Shown one piece after another: positions 7,593-16,687 of a DNA stretch of 60,995 nucleotides (the stretch's first letter is position 1; every line of letters starts with the position of its first letter). Both the position numbers and the translations under genes were made by a program. The stretch covers positions 1 through 60,995 of the forward strand of contig DWWT01000015.1 of assembly GCA_019119575.1 (NCBI GenBank), written 5' to 3'. The notes beneath the pieces were generated by a model. The model was not told the origin of the DNA and searched no databases. It saw nothing but the letters and a program-made list of their open reading frames with translations. The DNA is from Candidatus Enterocloster excrementipullorum. GTDB taxonomy: Bacteria; Bacillota; Clostridia; Lachnospirales; Lachnospiraceae.

Positions 7593-8828
7593 CTATTTCA
7601 CTATATTTCCGCCTAAAATCACATGATTTACAGCTGCCAGCGCTTTTATATCCTTAAGCGGATCGGCGCTCACTGTAATAAAGTCCGCCGCATACCCTTC
7701 TTTTAGGGATCCCAGATCCGCTTCCCTTCCCAATGCCTCCGCTCCATGGCAGGTCGCCGCTTTTATCGCCGCCCCGCAGTCCATACCGCATCCTTTTACC
7801 AGCAACTCGAGCTCCAACCACGTCTCATCAAAATAGGTCAAACCGCATCCTCCGTCTGTTCCCACCGTCGGCCGCATTCCCAGGCCGGTCAGTCGGTTTA
7901 CAATCTCAAAGGCCTTCTGCTCCTGATCCAGGAGAAAGCGTTCTCTTGCATCCGCTTTTTGGATTCCATTTCTGACATGATCCAGGAGATGATAGTTGTT
8001 GGAAAGCCCCGGCATAAAGAACCGCGGATCTCCTTCAAATGCTTTCATCCTTTCAGGCTCATAAACCCGTTCCAGCAGCCCATTTTTCTCATTGCGCTTG
8101 AAGCAGGCGCAGTGTTCTATGCTGTCCGCCCCACCTTCCATGGCGTGAACCAGGGAATCCATTGTAAGGCAGTGGGCTGCTGTTTTCATCTTTTCTTTTT
8201 TGGCAGCTCTGGTCAGAATACAGATTTCCTGCTTCCCGTAGCTGTCCCTCTCCGGCACGGATCCGGGTGTAAGCTGTCCGCCGCTGACGATCATTTTTAT
8301 ACAGCTGCACTCATTTTCCCGGCGCTTTACCGCCTCTGCTTCCAGTTCTCCTCTTGTCTGCGCTTCTCCTCCCAGAAACCCTAAATGCCCGCCTCTGGCA
8401 GTAACAGGCGGCCCTGACAGAAAAAGCCTCGGCAAATGGGCAGCTTCTCTTCTGCCTTTTTCCGTCTTTTTAAGCCATTTCACCAGTTCCATGGAGCTCC
8501 CCGCGTCCCGCACAGCGGTCACACCTGAATGGAGCAGGCATTTTGCCGCTTCCACCGCCCCTCTTATATGTTCCTGGTCCGATTCATTTCTATACGTCTG
8601 ATACGTGTTGCCTCCAGGCTTAAACTCCAAATGCACATGGGTGTTGATAAGCCCCGGAAGAATATACTCTTCTCTGTAATCCAGAACTGGGACATCCGGC
8701 CAGCGTACTTTCATCTCTTCAAAGTCTCCCCGGCCTTTGATCACTCCATCCTGAATCAGCAGTCCCGTATCGTCCATCACGCATTTTTTGGAATCAAATA
8801 TTCCTTTTGCATGAACCAGTCTGTCCAT
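7593..8828 (-). CDS. Metal-dependent amidohydrolase (imidazolonepropionase/prolidase-like)
   Basis: A 411-residue amidohydrolase-superfamily enzyme. The barrel metal sites are visible: HVH in INTHVHLEF, a Lys in CIKMIVSGG that may be carboxylated, His in TAAHCL, His in SIEHC and the catalytic Asp in VGTDGG, followed by the GYAADF motif of the C-terminal beta domain. Members hydrolyse cyclic or linear amide bonds, including Xaa-Pro dipeptides and N-acyl amino acids. The gene lies 13 bases after the second permease and 16 before the PLP enzyme, so it should act on the imported compound before the M20 and PLP steps. Substrate unknown. Confidence 0.85.
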   Translation of the reverse strand: MDRLVHAKGIFDSKKCVMDDTGLLIQDGVIKGRGDFEEMKVRWPDVPVLDYREEYILPGLINTHVHLEFKPGGNTYQTYRNESDQEHIRGAVEAAKCLLHSGVTAVRDAGSSMELVKWLKKTEKGRREAAHLPRLFLSGPPVTARGGHLGFLGGEAQTRGELEAEAVKRRENECSCIKMIVSGGQLTPGSVPERDSYGKQEICILTRAAKKEKMKTAAHCLTMDSLVHAMEGGADSIEHCACFKRNEKNGLLERVYEPERMKAFEGDPRFFMPGLSNNYHLLDHVRNGIQKADARERFLLDQEQKAFEIVNRLTGLGMRPTVGTDGGCGLTYFDETWLELELLVKGCGMDCGAAIKAATCHGAEALGREADLGSLKEGYAADFITVSADPLKDIKALAAVNHVILGGNIVK

Positions 8829-8841
8829 ACTGGCCTTCTTT

Positions 8842-9678
8842 CTAGCCCTTCACTGCGCCGGCCGTCATTCCCTGCACAATGTATTTCTGCAGAACCATGG
8901 TCAGAATAATCGTCGGGACAATGACCACGATCGTTGCGGCAAGCATACGGCCCCAACGGATATCCGCGCCTGACACAAAATACTGAAGGGAAACCGGGAG
9001 CGTTCTCGTCTTCTCTCCGCTCAAAATCAGAGCGAACTGAAAATTATTCCAGGAGCCCAAAAAAGAAAGGGTAGAACAAGTCACAAGCCCCGGCGTGCTT
9101 ATAGGCAGAAGAACATCTTTAAAGCATCTCTGTCTGGTACATCCGTCCACGATTGCCGCCTCCTCCAGTTCCAAAGGAATATCGCTGAAAAATCCAACCA
9201 TGATCCATACAATCAGCGGCAGGGAGAGCACCATATGACTGAGAATTAACACGCCGTAGGTATCAATCATGCGCAGTTTCGAAAAGATAAAGTAGTAAGG
9301 GAGCAAAATGGATATATTGGGCAAAAGCCGTGCCGTAAGGATTGCCGTATTTGCTCTGGACATTTTATAGCGCGCAATCGCGTAAGCCGCCGGCACGCCC
9401 AGGAGTAGAGATAAGGCGGTGGAGCCGATGGCGACCACAGCGGAATTAATCATGTATGTACCGTAATGCTGTGTCTTAAATATGTATATATAATTGTCCA
9501 GAATCGGCTTGAACCCAAACAGCTTAGGAGGCATAATGTACACCTGCGCCATATTCTTGAAGGACGATATCAGCACGAAATATAAAGGGAATAAAACCGG
9601 CACCACGATAATCAATATCAGCACCGCGAACAGGATCGTCTTTACAATTCTTTTCAGCTTATATTTATTAACCGCCAT
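8842..9678 (-). CDS. ABC importer permease, MalG type
   Basis: A 278-residue inner-membrane permease of the carbohydrate CUT1 class with about six transmembrane helices. The EAA loop, where the ATPase docks, is EEAAIVDGCTR followed by LP. It overlaps the end of the first permease gene by 11 bases. The operon has no ATPase gene, so a shared MsmX-like ATPase elsewhere is expected. The class suggests a sugar-like ligand, but the downstream enzymes act on amides and amino acids. Confidence 0.92.
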   Translation of the reverse strand: MAVNKYKLKRIVKTILFAVLILIIVVPVLFPLYFVLISSFKNMAQVYIMPPKLFGFKPILDNYIYIFKTQHYGTYMINSAVVAIGSTALSLLLGVPAAYAIARYKMSRANTAILTARLLPNISILLPYYFIFSKLRMIDTYGVLILSHMVLSLPLIVWIMVGFFSDIPLELEEAAIVDGCTRQRCFKDVLLPISTPGLVTCSTLSFLGSWNNFQFALILSGEKTRTLPVSLQYFVSGADIRWGRMLAATIVVIVPTIILTMVLQKYIVQGMTAGAVKG

Positions 9679-10552
9679 AGTATTCCACCAACTTTCTCTG
9701 TACCTTCATTACCACAACGCTCAATATCATTACAATAATAAATAAGAGCATCAGCATTGTAGATGACGTTCCAAATCTGTAGTATGAAAATGCCGTTTCA
9801 TATGCGTACAGGTTCAATGTTCTGGAAGCATTCGCCGGACCGCCTTTGGTCATCGCATAAATCAGATCAAAGGACTTAAACACATCAATGAAGCGCAGAA
9901 GACCGATTGAAAACAGGGTTCGAGTCATCAGCGGCAGCGTCACTTTGAAAAAGCTCTGCAGAGGTGTCGCCCCGTCCACTCTTGCCGCTTCCATCGGATC
10001 TGTGGGGAGGGAGGAGAGCCCCGCAAGACATACAATTACAACCATCGGAGTCATCTGCCAAGTCTCAACCGCTGCAATTGCCGGAATAACTGTCTCCTTT
10101 GCCGACACAAAAGAAGATCTTGGAAGTCCCACGGAGGTAAATATAAAATTCATCAGACCGGAAGACGGCTCATAAAAGAGCATCCACATAAGCCCAACCG
10201 CAACCGGCGCCATCATATAGGGCAGAAGAACTATGGTCTTTACGACATTTTTTCCAACGAAGTTTCTATTAAGAACCAGGGCTATGGCAAGCCCCAAAAG
10301 CATCTCTGCCACCGTAGCCAGAATTGTATAGTAAAAGGTAATGCCTAATGACTGCCAGAATTCAACACTGGTGAGAACATCTATATAGTTTTTTCCAAAG
10401 TTGAACTTCATTCCGTTTCCCATCAGCAGGTTCCATTCATTTAGGCTGAATATGAACGTCATCACAATGGGAACCGCAATCATTAAAATCATAAAGATCA
10501 ATGCCGGCAGAGAAAACACCCATTTTATATGTTTATTTACAAAATTGCTCAT
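9668..10552 (-). CDS. ABC importer permease, MalF/UgpA type
   Basis: A 294-residue permease with an N-terminal helix (about residues 14-35) and five further hydrophobic spans. The EAA loop reads MEAARVDGATP then TLPLM. It forms a heterodimer with the MalG-type partner downstream. It is separated from the binding-protein gene by 54 bases holding a hairpin. Confidence 0.92.
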   Translation of the reverse strand: MSNFVNKHIKWVFSLPALIFMILMIAVPIVMTFIFSLNEWNLLMGNGMKFNFGKNYIDVLTSVEFWQSLGITFYYTILATVAEMLLGLAIALVLNRNFVGKNVVKTIVLLPYMMAPVAVGLMWMLFYEPSSGLMNFIFTSVGLPRSSFVSAKETVIPAIAAVETWQMTPMVVIVCLAGLSSLPTDPMEAARVDGATPLQSFFKVTLPLMTRTLFSIGLLRFIDVFKSFDLIYAMTKGGPANASRTLNLYAYETAFSYYRFGTSSTMLMLLFIIVMILSVVVMKVQRKLVEYYGG

Positions 10553-10577
10553 GCGTTACACCGTCCTTCTCTCAGGG

Positions 10578-10601
10578 AAGGGAGCCCCAAAAGGCTCCCT
10601 T
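10578..10601 (-). promoter_or_regulatory. Intercistronic hairpin after the binding-protein gene
   Basis: Perfect 9-bp stem AAGGGAGCC (10578-10586) with GGCTCCCTT (10593-10601) between the binding-protein and permease genes. Read on the minus strand the T run lies before the stem, so it is a poor terminator; it more likely protects the upstream mRNA and raises binding-protein yield relative to the permeases. Confidence 0.55.
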
Positions 10602-10606
10602 TTTAA

Positions 10607-12019
10607 CTAGTCTTCATAAGGATAGTCTTCGCCGTACTCTCCTGCATCCTTCAAAAGCTGGTCTACCTTTTCTGCCGCCTCATTCATTCTGCTCTCCAGC
10701 TCCGGTCCTTCTCCGTTCGTCTCGATGGAATATACAATCGCGTCTCCCATTGCATCTCTTGCCTCAGATACAGCCGTCATGCGGGGAAGTCCATACTGGT
10801 TGGTGGTATCGGCCTGAATCTCCTCGTTATATGCACTGATATAATCCTCGGGCATTGCGGATGTAACCCTCTCATCCTCCCATACGGAAGCTCTGAATGT
10901 GGGCATTCCCTTCGGCGTGATATCCGCAGCGATATCCTTGCCTGCTACAAATTTTAAGAATTCCCAGGCTGCCTCTTTGTTCTGGGAGCCGGAATAGATA
11001 GATGCTCCCCAAACTACCTGCTTATAGGACTGACGTCCTGCAGGGCCTTCCGGAATCGGGGCAACGCCTACTTTGTCATAATAGGCAGATTCATTGGGAT
11101 CAATCAGCGTCTGATACAGAGCTACCGCATCAATACACATGCCGACCTGTCCTGCATTAAAGAGCTGTGTCATCTGGGAGTATCCAGCTGTCAGAATTCC
11201 TTCCGGAGCATAGGATCCCAGAAGCTTTCCGTAAAACTTTGCCGCCTCCATATCTTCCGGAGTATTAAATGCACATGTTCCGTCTTTAAAATAGGATCCT
11301 CCAAATCCGTAAAGGAAGGGAGAGAACTGAGACTGAGAGGTAAGAGCAATCTTTTCTCCCCGGCAGGCAATCGCATAGAAATTATTTTCCGGATCATTCA
11401 GCTGCTCACATACTTCAAGCAGTTCATCATATGTGGTCGGCGGAGTGAGGCCTTTCTCTTCAAATACGTCTTTCCTGTAAAACATCAGCTGTACCGAAGA
11501 ATAAAGAGGCAGGGCTCCGATGGTTCCGTCTGACTGAATTGTAATCTGATCCATTGGTGCCGATGAAAAGTCTTCCCAGTCAAAATCCGGATCCTCCAGA
11601 TAGGTATCCAGCGGTTCGATCCAGCCATTATTGCTGTAAGCTGCCATATCCTGAAGAGGGCTCATAAGAAATGCGTCAATGGTGGATGATCCTGCCAGGA
11701 ATTCCGTTGTACATTTTTCTCTTAGCTGTGCCTCTCCATAGAGCTCCAGATTTACCTGTATCCCCGTCTGCTCTTCAAACTCTTCCAGATAGGCCTCTAT
11801 TGCATCCGATATCTGGCCGGTCATACTCAAAACCCGAATTGTCGTGCCCGCATAGGGTTTATCACCCTCCCCCTGACTGTTCTCTCCCTGGGCCGCCTCA
11901 GTACCGGATGTCTGCGCAGCAGTAGTATCGCCGGGAAGCCCGCTGGTGCCTCCCGAGCAACCCGTAATGGTTCCCGCCAGCATCGCCGCGCCCAATGCCA
12001 AACAAAACTTCCTTTTCAT
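10607..12019 (-). CDS. ABC importer substrate-binding lipoprotein, family 1
   Basis: A 470-residue extracellular binding protein. A signal peptide ends in the lipobox ITGC with Cys21 as the lipidation site, followed by a Gly/Ser/Thr-rich linker and the two-lobed family-1 fold (RVLSMTGQ start, conserved MFYRKDVF, GLTPPTTYDEL, WEFLKF). AAGGAGG precedes the ATG. First gene of the seven-gene operon ending at ridA. Family-1 proteins usually bind oligosaccharides; here the neighbouring enzymes suggest an N-acylated, glycosylated or otherwise sugar-like amino compound. Confidence 0.93.
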   Translation of the reverse strand: MKRKFCLALGAAMLAGTITGCSGGTSGLPGDTTAAQTSGTEAAQGENSQGEGDKPYAGTTIRVLSMTGQISDAIEAYLEEFEEQTGIQVNLELYGEAQLREKCTTEFLAGSSTIDAFLMSPLQDMAAYSNNGWIEPLDTYLEDPDFDWEDFSSAPMDQITIQSDGTIGALPLYSSVQLMFYRKDVFEEKGLTPPTTYDELLEVCEQLNDPENNFYAIACRGEKIALTSQSQFSPFLYGFGGSYFKDGTCAFNTPEDMEAAKFYGKLLGSYAPEGILTAGYSQMTQLFNAGQVGMCIDAVALYQTLIDPNESAYYDKVGVAPIPEGPAGRQSYKQVVWGASIYSGSQNKEAAWEFLKFVAGKDIAADITPKGMPTFRASVWEDERVTSAMPEDYISAYNEEIQADTTNQYGLPRMTAVSEARDAMGDAIVYSIETNGEGPELESRMNEAAEKVDQLLKDAGEYGEDYPYED

Positions 12020-12085
12020 AAAATACCTCCTTCACACATTGTCTATAGATATAGTATAATATCTTACTTTTTTATGCTGAATAAA

Positions 12086-12138
12086 CAAAAATAGGGATTG
12101 TTTGTATTATTTTCCACCAAAATCAATCCCTATTTTTG
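12086..12138. terminator. 15-bp perfect inverted repeat, terminator of the two-component operon
   Basis: CAAAAATAGGGATTG (12086-12100) and its exact complement (12124-12138) form a long stem with built-in A/T runs on both sides. It follows the stop of the response-regulator gene and precedes the ABC operon, so it should end the kinase/regulator transcript. A dual role as a regulator site near the ABC promoter cannot be excluded. Confidence 0.75.
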
Positions 12139-12180
12139 TCTTGCATTATTGTATGATCATTTTTCAATATCGTATGATTA

Positions 12181-13755
12181 TCACATTTTTTTTACATCAC
12201 TCGGGCTTATATTATAGTATTTCTTAAATAATCGGCTGAAATATGAGATATCTTTCAGCCCCAGCCGATCCGCCACCTCCTGCACCTGTATATTTCCTCT
12301 GCTTAAAAGAGCAAATGCCTTCCGCATTTTCAAACCATTAAAATAGTTAATAAACGTATCGCCCGTGGCCTTTTTAAATAAAATGCAAAATTGACTCTTT
12401 CCCAGAGCGCAGTGCTGAGCCGCACGTTCAAGGCTGATGTTTTCATCTACATGTTCATTTAAATAATGAAGGAATTCCACAATCTCCGGGTTCCGGTTCT
12501 TACTTGCCTGAATATATTCAATCAGAATCTGAAGGCCTTCTTTAAAATACCACTTCATCTCATCCAGCGTTTCCGCATTCCAAAACTTTTCTGTGTCTCC
12601 GGGGTCATCCCAGTTTCCTGCCGTCTCTCCATCTGGCAGTGTATAACCGGATAAATAAATCCATGTTTCCACAATCTGACGCCGAATCACTTTTATCTGG
12701 CCAAAGCTTTTCCATGTGCACAGTTCCGCAAACCATTCTTCCGTTAGGCGGAATGCTTCCGTGATATCCTGCTTAAACACCGCTTCCTGAAGTTTTCTGC
12801 ATACTTCTCTTTTCCCTTCAATAACTATCCCCTCTTCCTGAGATGTTTTATGAAAGGATCCCTCTCCGTCAAAGAAGCGGAGAGCCGCCGCTCTTCTTGC
12901 TTTTTCATATGCTTCCGGTATTTCCAGACGGCTTACCCGCGTTCCCTCTCCCATAGACATTGTAAGATTCAAATGTGTTTTCAGCGCATGGTTCAGGCGC
13001 GCAAAAATTACCGGCAGCTGTTCTTCTGCCCGTTCCTGTTTTTTCAGTATAAAAAGCGCCAATATTTCTCCTTCTCCGATGAATGCCAGATCATGCTCCG
13101 GCAGCGTTTCAAAATATTCCCTAATAATATTAAGCAGCCCGTATCGCCGTATATAAGAATCCGCATCCTCTGTTTCCTGCTTTGTCCGCATATGATCTGC
13201 CAGAAGACAGCACGGAAGATAGGATACAAACGGATCGTATAAATATCCCAGCCGGTCCAGAAGCTGCTCTTTCTGAAGCGGATCCACGGTGTTAGAAAGC
13301 AGCATACGGAAATTTTCTTCCCGATTGAAGGCGCGGACCTCCATCTCAAAAACCTGATTTCCCACTTCTTTTTGTTCTTTTTCTATTGTCTCCCTCAGAC
13401 GTTCAATTAATTCTGCCATTGTATCCCTTGTGAACGATAATTTTAATATGTAATCTTCCGCTCCCAATTTAATTGCCCGCTTCACATAATCAATTTCATT
13501 CACGCAACTCAGAACAATCACTTTCGTCTTCGGATAATGGGACCGGATATATTCCACCAGCTGAATTCCATCCATTTCCGGCATCATTATATCTGTGAAC
13601 ACAATATCCGGAACCTGCCGTTCAAAAGCAGCTATCGCCTCTTCTCCGGATTCACAGGTAAAAATCACCTGGCATCCGTGCTCTTCCCAGTTAATACAGG
13701 ACTGAATCCCAATTCTGACAATCATCTCATCATCTACAATCATTACCTTCAGCAC
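12181..13755 (-). CDS. AraC-type response regulator (YesN family)
   Basis: A regulator of about 524 residues: N-terminal receiver with acidic pair DDE, phospho-acceptor Asp55 in FTDIMMP and switch Lys in YILKL; a long middle region; C-terminal AraC double helix-turn-helix (LERAAQHCALGKSQFC, then VADRLGLKDISYFSRLF). The GTG at 13755 has AAGGAG at good distance; a GTG at 13764 lies on top of that site. It starts inside the kinase gene, so the two are coupled. It most likely controls the adjacent ABC/amidohydrolase operon; that is inference from position. Confidence 0.92.
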   Translation of the reverse strand: MLKVMIVDDEMIVRIGIQSCINWEEHGCQVIFTCESGEEAIAAFERQVPDIVFTDIMMPEMDGIQLVEYIRSHYPKTKVIVLSCVNEIDYVKRAIKLGAEDYILKLSFTRDTMAELIERLRETIEKEQKEVGNQVFEMEVRAFNREENFRMLLSNTVDPLQKEQLLDRLGYLYDPFVSYLPCCLLADHMRTKQETEDADSYIRRYGLLNIIREYFETLPEHDLAFIGEGEILALFILKKQERAEEQLPVIFARLNHALKTHLNLTMSMGEGTRVSRLEIPEAYEKARRAAALRFFDGEGSFHKTSQEEGIVIEGKREVCRKLQEAVFKQDITEAFRLTEEWFAELCTWKSFGQIKVIRRQIVETWIYLSGYTLPDGETAGNWDDPGDTEKFWNAETLDEMKWYFKEGLQILIEYIQASKNRNPEIVEFLHYLNEHVDENISLERAAQHCALGKSQFCILFKKATGDTFINYFNGLKMRKAFALLSRGNIQVQEVADRLGLKDISYFSRLFKKYYNISPSDVKKM

Positions 13756-15571
13756 AGATTCCACTCTCCTTCCCTGGAAATATCACATAAACCTTGGTCC
13801 CATATCCTTTCTGCGACTCAATATGAAGCCCGTATTCCTCCCCATACCGCAGCTTCATCAGTTTATTAATGCTAGTCAGGCCAATACCCGTTACGTGGCG
13901 GCGCTTGTGTTCCGCATCCAGCTCCTCCAATATTTTTTCCAGCTTTTCCTGTTCAATTCCCGATCCGTTATCCTGAATGGTTACGCAGACCCTTTCTCCA
14001 TAATTTTCCGCTTTTATCCAGATTTCTCCTGTCTCCGCCTCCTTCATGCCATGGAGAACTGCATTTTCAACAATTGGCTGAAGGAAAAAGCGGATTACAG
14101 AAAAATCTCTCAGCTCTTCCGGCATATCCACGTGGATTTGAATTCTGTTTTTCAACGCCCAGTTTTTGATCTCAACCCACGCTTTGACCACCTTAATTTC
14201 TTCAAAAAGTGTGCTCTCCTCCTTTCCTCGGTTCATAGTGTTTTCCAGAAGCACTCCCAAAGACGCAATCATATCTCCAATGTTTCCTGCGCCTGATATC
14301 ATTGCCGACCATTTGATTACGTTCAGTGTATTAAAGAGGAAATGCGGGTTTAACTGCGCCCGGAGCATCTCGTAACGCAGGCTCTGTTCAATTTCTTTTT
14401 GTTTTAATGTCTGCGCAGACAAGCGCTCTATATAATCTACCATATGATTAATTTCCTGTTCTGCCTCCGCAATTCCAAATATGTTTTTGGATCCCTCCCC
14501 AACATCTGCCACCCGTCTTCCGCCTATATTTACGCTGCTTACCCTGTGGAGAAGACGATTTAACGGCGCGTTTATATAAACATACATAGCCAGACAGACT
14601 CCAAGAGCACTTACCGCGATCAGCAGCATAACTGTGGTAATTGTTCCATAAAGTTTGTCGACCGCCTGAGTAATAGTTGCCAGGGGAACCATATTGACAA
14701 GGCTCCACCCAGAACCGGGTATCACCGCGTAACTAAGAAGATAGTCCCTTCCATTCTTTTCATAATAGAAGTGCCCGTCCCGCCCCGCAAAACGTTTCTG
14801 TATTTCGTCAAATAAAAGACCGTCAAAGTTTCCGTTCTCATCGTTTGTATAAATGGGTATCCCATCTTCATTCAACAGCACTAGCGAAGCCCCTTCATAG
14901 GGTACCAAAATATGCTTCAAATTTTCAACAGGAAAGGAGACGAATGATGTTCCCAGAAATTTTTGAGAATTATAGTCCCGTATCTTCCGGATAAAAAGGA
15001 TAAAATCTTCCCCGGCGGTTTTCTCCTCAAATATCCCCTTGGAATTATAGGCAGACGGCGCAGCCCATGAGGATACCTCCCCACTGTCCAGAAAATTCTG
15101 ATACCATTCCTGTTTTCTTACGCCGTAAGCAAACTGTTCTCCAAAATAGGAGCTGTTGTCAATTCCATCCGCTACGCTATATATAGTATTGTCCGAACCT
15201 ATAATGATATAATGAAGTCTGTAATCAAAGAATATATTACGGTAAAATGCCAGGGTATCCTCTACTTCCCGGATACGGCTGGCATTTTCTGAAGAAAAAA
15301 CATCGCCCTCATATGATCGCGCCAAATAAGACGCAACCTGCTTATCCGTGCTGGAAGCTGCAGACAGTTTTCGGATAGAATCCATAATATCTGTCACGGC
15401 CAGTTCATTGCGGTTCATATACTGGGAAATGATCCCGGTTTCCTGTTCAATCAAAAGATTTCTGCTCCGATTAAACGCATAATTCATAATAAGCAGCACG
15501 CTGACAAACAGCGCAATCATGGAAGCATATATAATCCTTGTTTTCCAATTGATTCTGTATCTCTTCTGCAT
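13730..15571 (-). CDS. Sensor histidine kinase (YesM family)
   Basis: A 613-residue membrane kinase. Helix one is at about residues 12-33, a large extracellular Cache-like sensor follows, helix two is at about 300-325, then a HAMP-like linker and the His_kinase domain with His410 in AQLNPHFLFNTLN. The ATPase part has N box VENAVLHG and G boxes DNGSGI and GIGLTS. Such kinases in gut Firmicutes sense extracellular sugars or other nutrients. The gene is preceded by a perfect consensus promoter. It overlaps the regulator gene by 26 to 35 bases depending on the regulator start. Confidence 0.93.
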   Translation of the reverse strand: MQKRYRINWKTRIIYASMIALFVSVLLIMNYAFNRSRNLLIEQETGIISQYMNRNELAVTDIMDSIRKLSAASSTDKQVASYLARSYEGDVFSSENASRIREVEDTLAFYRNIFFDYRLHYIIIGSDNTIYSVADGIDNSSYFGEQFAYGVRKQEWYQNFLDSGEVSSWAAPSAYNSKGIFEEKTAGEDFILFIRKIRDYNSQKFLGTSFVSFPVENLKHILVPYEGASLVLLNEDGIPIYTNDENGNFDGLLFDEIQKRFAGRDGHFYYEKNGRDYLLSYAVIPGSGWSLVNMVPLATITQAVDKLYGTITTVMLLIAVSALGVCLAMYVYINAPLNRLLHRVSSVNIGGRRVADVGEGSKNIFGIAEAEQEINHMVDYIERLSAQTLKQKEIEQSLRYEMLRAQLNPHFLFNTLNVIKWSAMISGAGNIGDMIASLGVLLENTMNRGKEESTLFEEIKVVKAWVEIKNWALKNRIQIHVDMPEELRDFSVIRFFLQPIVENAVLHGMKEAETGEIWIKAENYGERVCVTIQDNGSGIEQEKLEKILEELDAEHKRRHVTGIGLTSINKLMKLRYGEEYGLHIESQKGYGTKVYVIFPGKESGICAEGNDCR

Positions 15572-15600
15572 TCCCTGTTCCTCTGACCCAGTTTCTTTAA

Positions 15601-15629
15601 ATTATAATACAAGGGAATAAAGCTGTCAA
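15601..15629 (-). promoter_or_regulatory. Perfect sigma-70-type promoter of the kinase/regulator operon
   Basis: On the minus strand TTGACA (15629-15624), a 17-base spacer and TATAAT (15606-15601) match the consensus exactly, about 30 bases before the kinase ATG. Confidence 0.85.
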
Positions 15630-15765
15630 AGGAGTCTGATGATTTGCCGTTTTTACTCGGATATTCATACATATTCAACCAAAATTCTACCAAGTATGCT
15701 AAAGCTATACATAGAGAAGGATATTTAAAAATTTTTTCAACAGTCCAAACGGCGGGTGTCTTTCG

Positions 15766-15776
15766 CCCCCCCCCCC
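15766..15776. repeat. C11 homopolymer upstream of the kinase promoter
   Basis: An uninterrupted run of eleven C lies about 140 bases upstream of the kinase promoter, in the otherwise unassigned 15630-15831 gap. Such runs are prone to slippage. It is not inside a gene. Confidence 0.8.
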
Positions 15777-15831
15777 GCTTATGTTATCGGAGGAAATCAT
15801 AATGTTTTTCGCCTCTTTCTGTTCTTTCGCC

Positions 15832-15886
15832 TAAAAAAGGAGCCATTGCTCCATAGATGACTACCCATCTATTTTGCAATAGCTCC
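15832..15886 (-). terminator. Terminator of the sigma/anti-sigma operon
   Basis: A long imperfect stem (GGAGC/GCTCC, ATTGC/GCAAT, ATAGATG/CATCTAT) is followed on the minus strand by TTTTTT. Confidence 0.8.
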
Positions 15887-15904
15887 CCACGGCTGCATTT
15901 TATA

Positions 15905-16687
15905 TCACTGCTGTCCATCAATCATCTCGCAAGCCATCTCATAAAACTCTTGCGCTTCCATAGAACTGTCGAAAGACATCAGGTTATATACCTTATCTCC
16001 CTGCTCCCAGACAATGCTTTTGCTTATCCTGTCCTCCACCTGGTCTGAGCCGTAGCTAATTACGATGTCTCCCTGCTCTACCAGTTTCTTCTCCCCTTCG
16101 GGCAGCTCGTAGTCCCCGGGTACAAAGCGGTAGTGCACTTCGTTGTAGCCGAGGGTTATGCCGTTATACTCGAAGGTCTGCTGAGCCCCATCGGCTGGGT
16201 TTCCCTCATACATTCCGGCCTGTTCTGTAAAAACGTTCATATCTGCCATGCCGTCCTTCTTATAAGTAAGGGAAATCCCCTGGCCGGACATCACTGCGTT
16301 TCCCTCCTCGTCTTCTGCCTGGCTGTAAACCGGCATGGCGTTCGCAAAAGCAAATCCATTGGAAAATGCCTGCGGCGCTCCGGTTTTTACTCCTACCTGT
16401 TCCTCCATCGCGGCCAGCTGGCTGTATTGGGTAATCTCCTCCTCGTGGGTAGAATGGCTGCTTACGCTCGCAATCCTCCCTGCCGCAATTGCGGTCATGC
16501 TTCCAAATACGCAGATGGCTGCCGCAGCTACCACAATTTTTCTCATACTCCATCTTCTCATTCCTGACTCCTCCTTTATCCTCTCATGAACACGGCGGCG
16601 CATCTCTGCACTGTCCCCCGCAGCCGCCTCTGCCAGACGGGCTCTGGCCTTTAAAGCGTTTTTAATCTGATTGTCCAATGCCATCAT
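15905..16687 (-). CDS. Putative anti-sigma factor, membrane-anchored
   Basis: A 260-residue protein: N-terminal cytoplasmic part with an RRRVHERIKEE stretch, one transmembrane helix at about residues 46-68, and an extracellular domain of about 190 residues resembling DUF4367 (ITLGYNEVHYRF, VEQGDIVISYG). Its ATG overlaps the stop of the ECF sigma gene and has AAAGGAGG upstream, the usual layout of a sigma/anti-sigma pair. An upstream in-frame start would lie inside the sigma gene and is rejected. Role is inferred from topology and position. Confidence 0.75.
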   Translation of the reverse strand: MMALDNQIKNALKARARLAEAAAGDSAEMRRRVHERIKEESGMRRWSMRKIVVAAAAICVFGSMTAIAAGRIASVSSHSTHEEEITQYSQLAAMEEQVGVKTGAPQAFSNGFAFANAMPVYSQAEDEEGNAVMSGQGISLTYKKDGMADMNVFTEQAGMYEGNPADGAQQTFEYNGITLGYNEVHYRFVPGDYELPEGEKKLVEQGDIVISYGSDQVEDRISKSIVWEQGDKVYNLMSFDSSMEAQEFYEMACEMIDGQQ

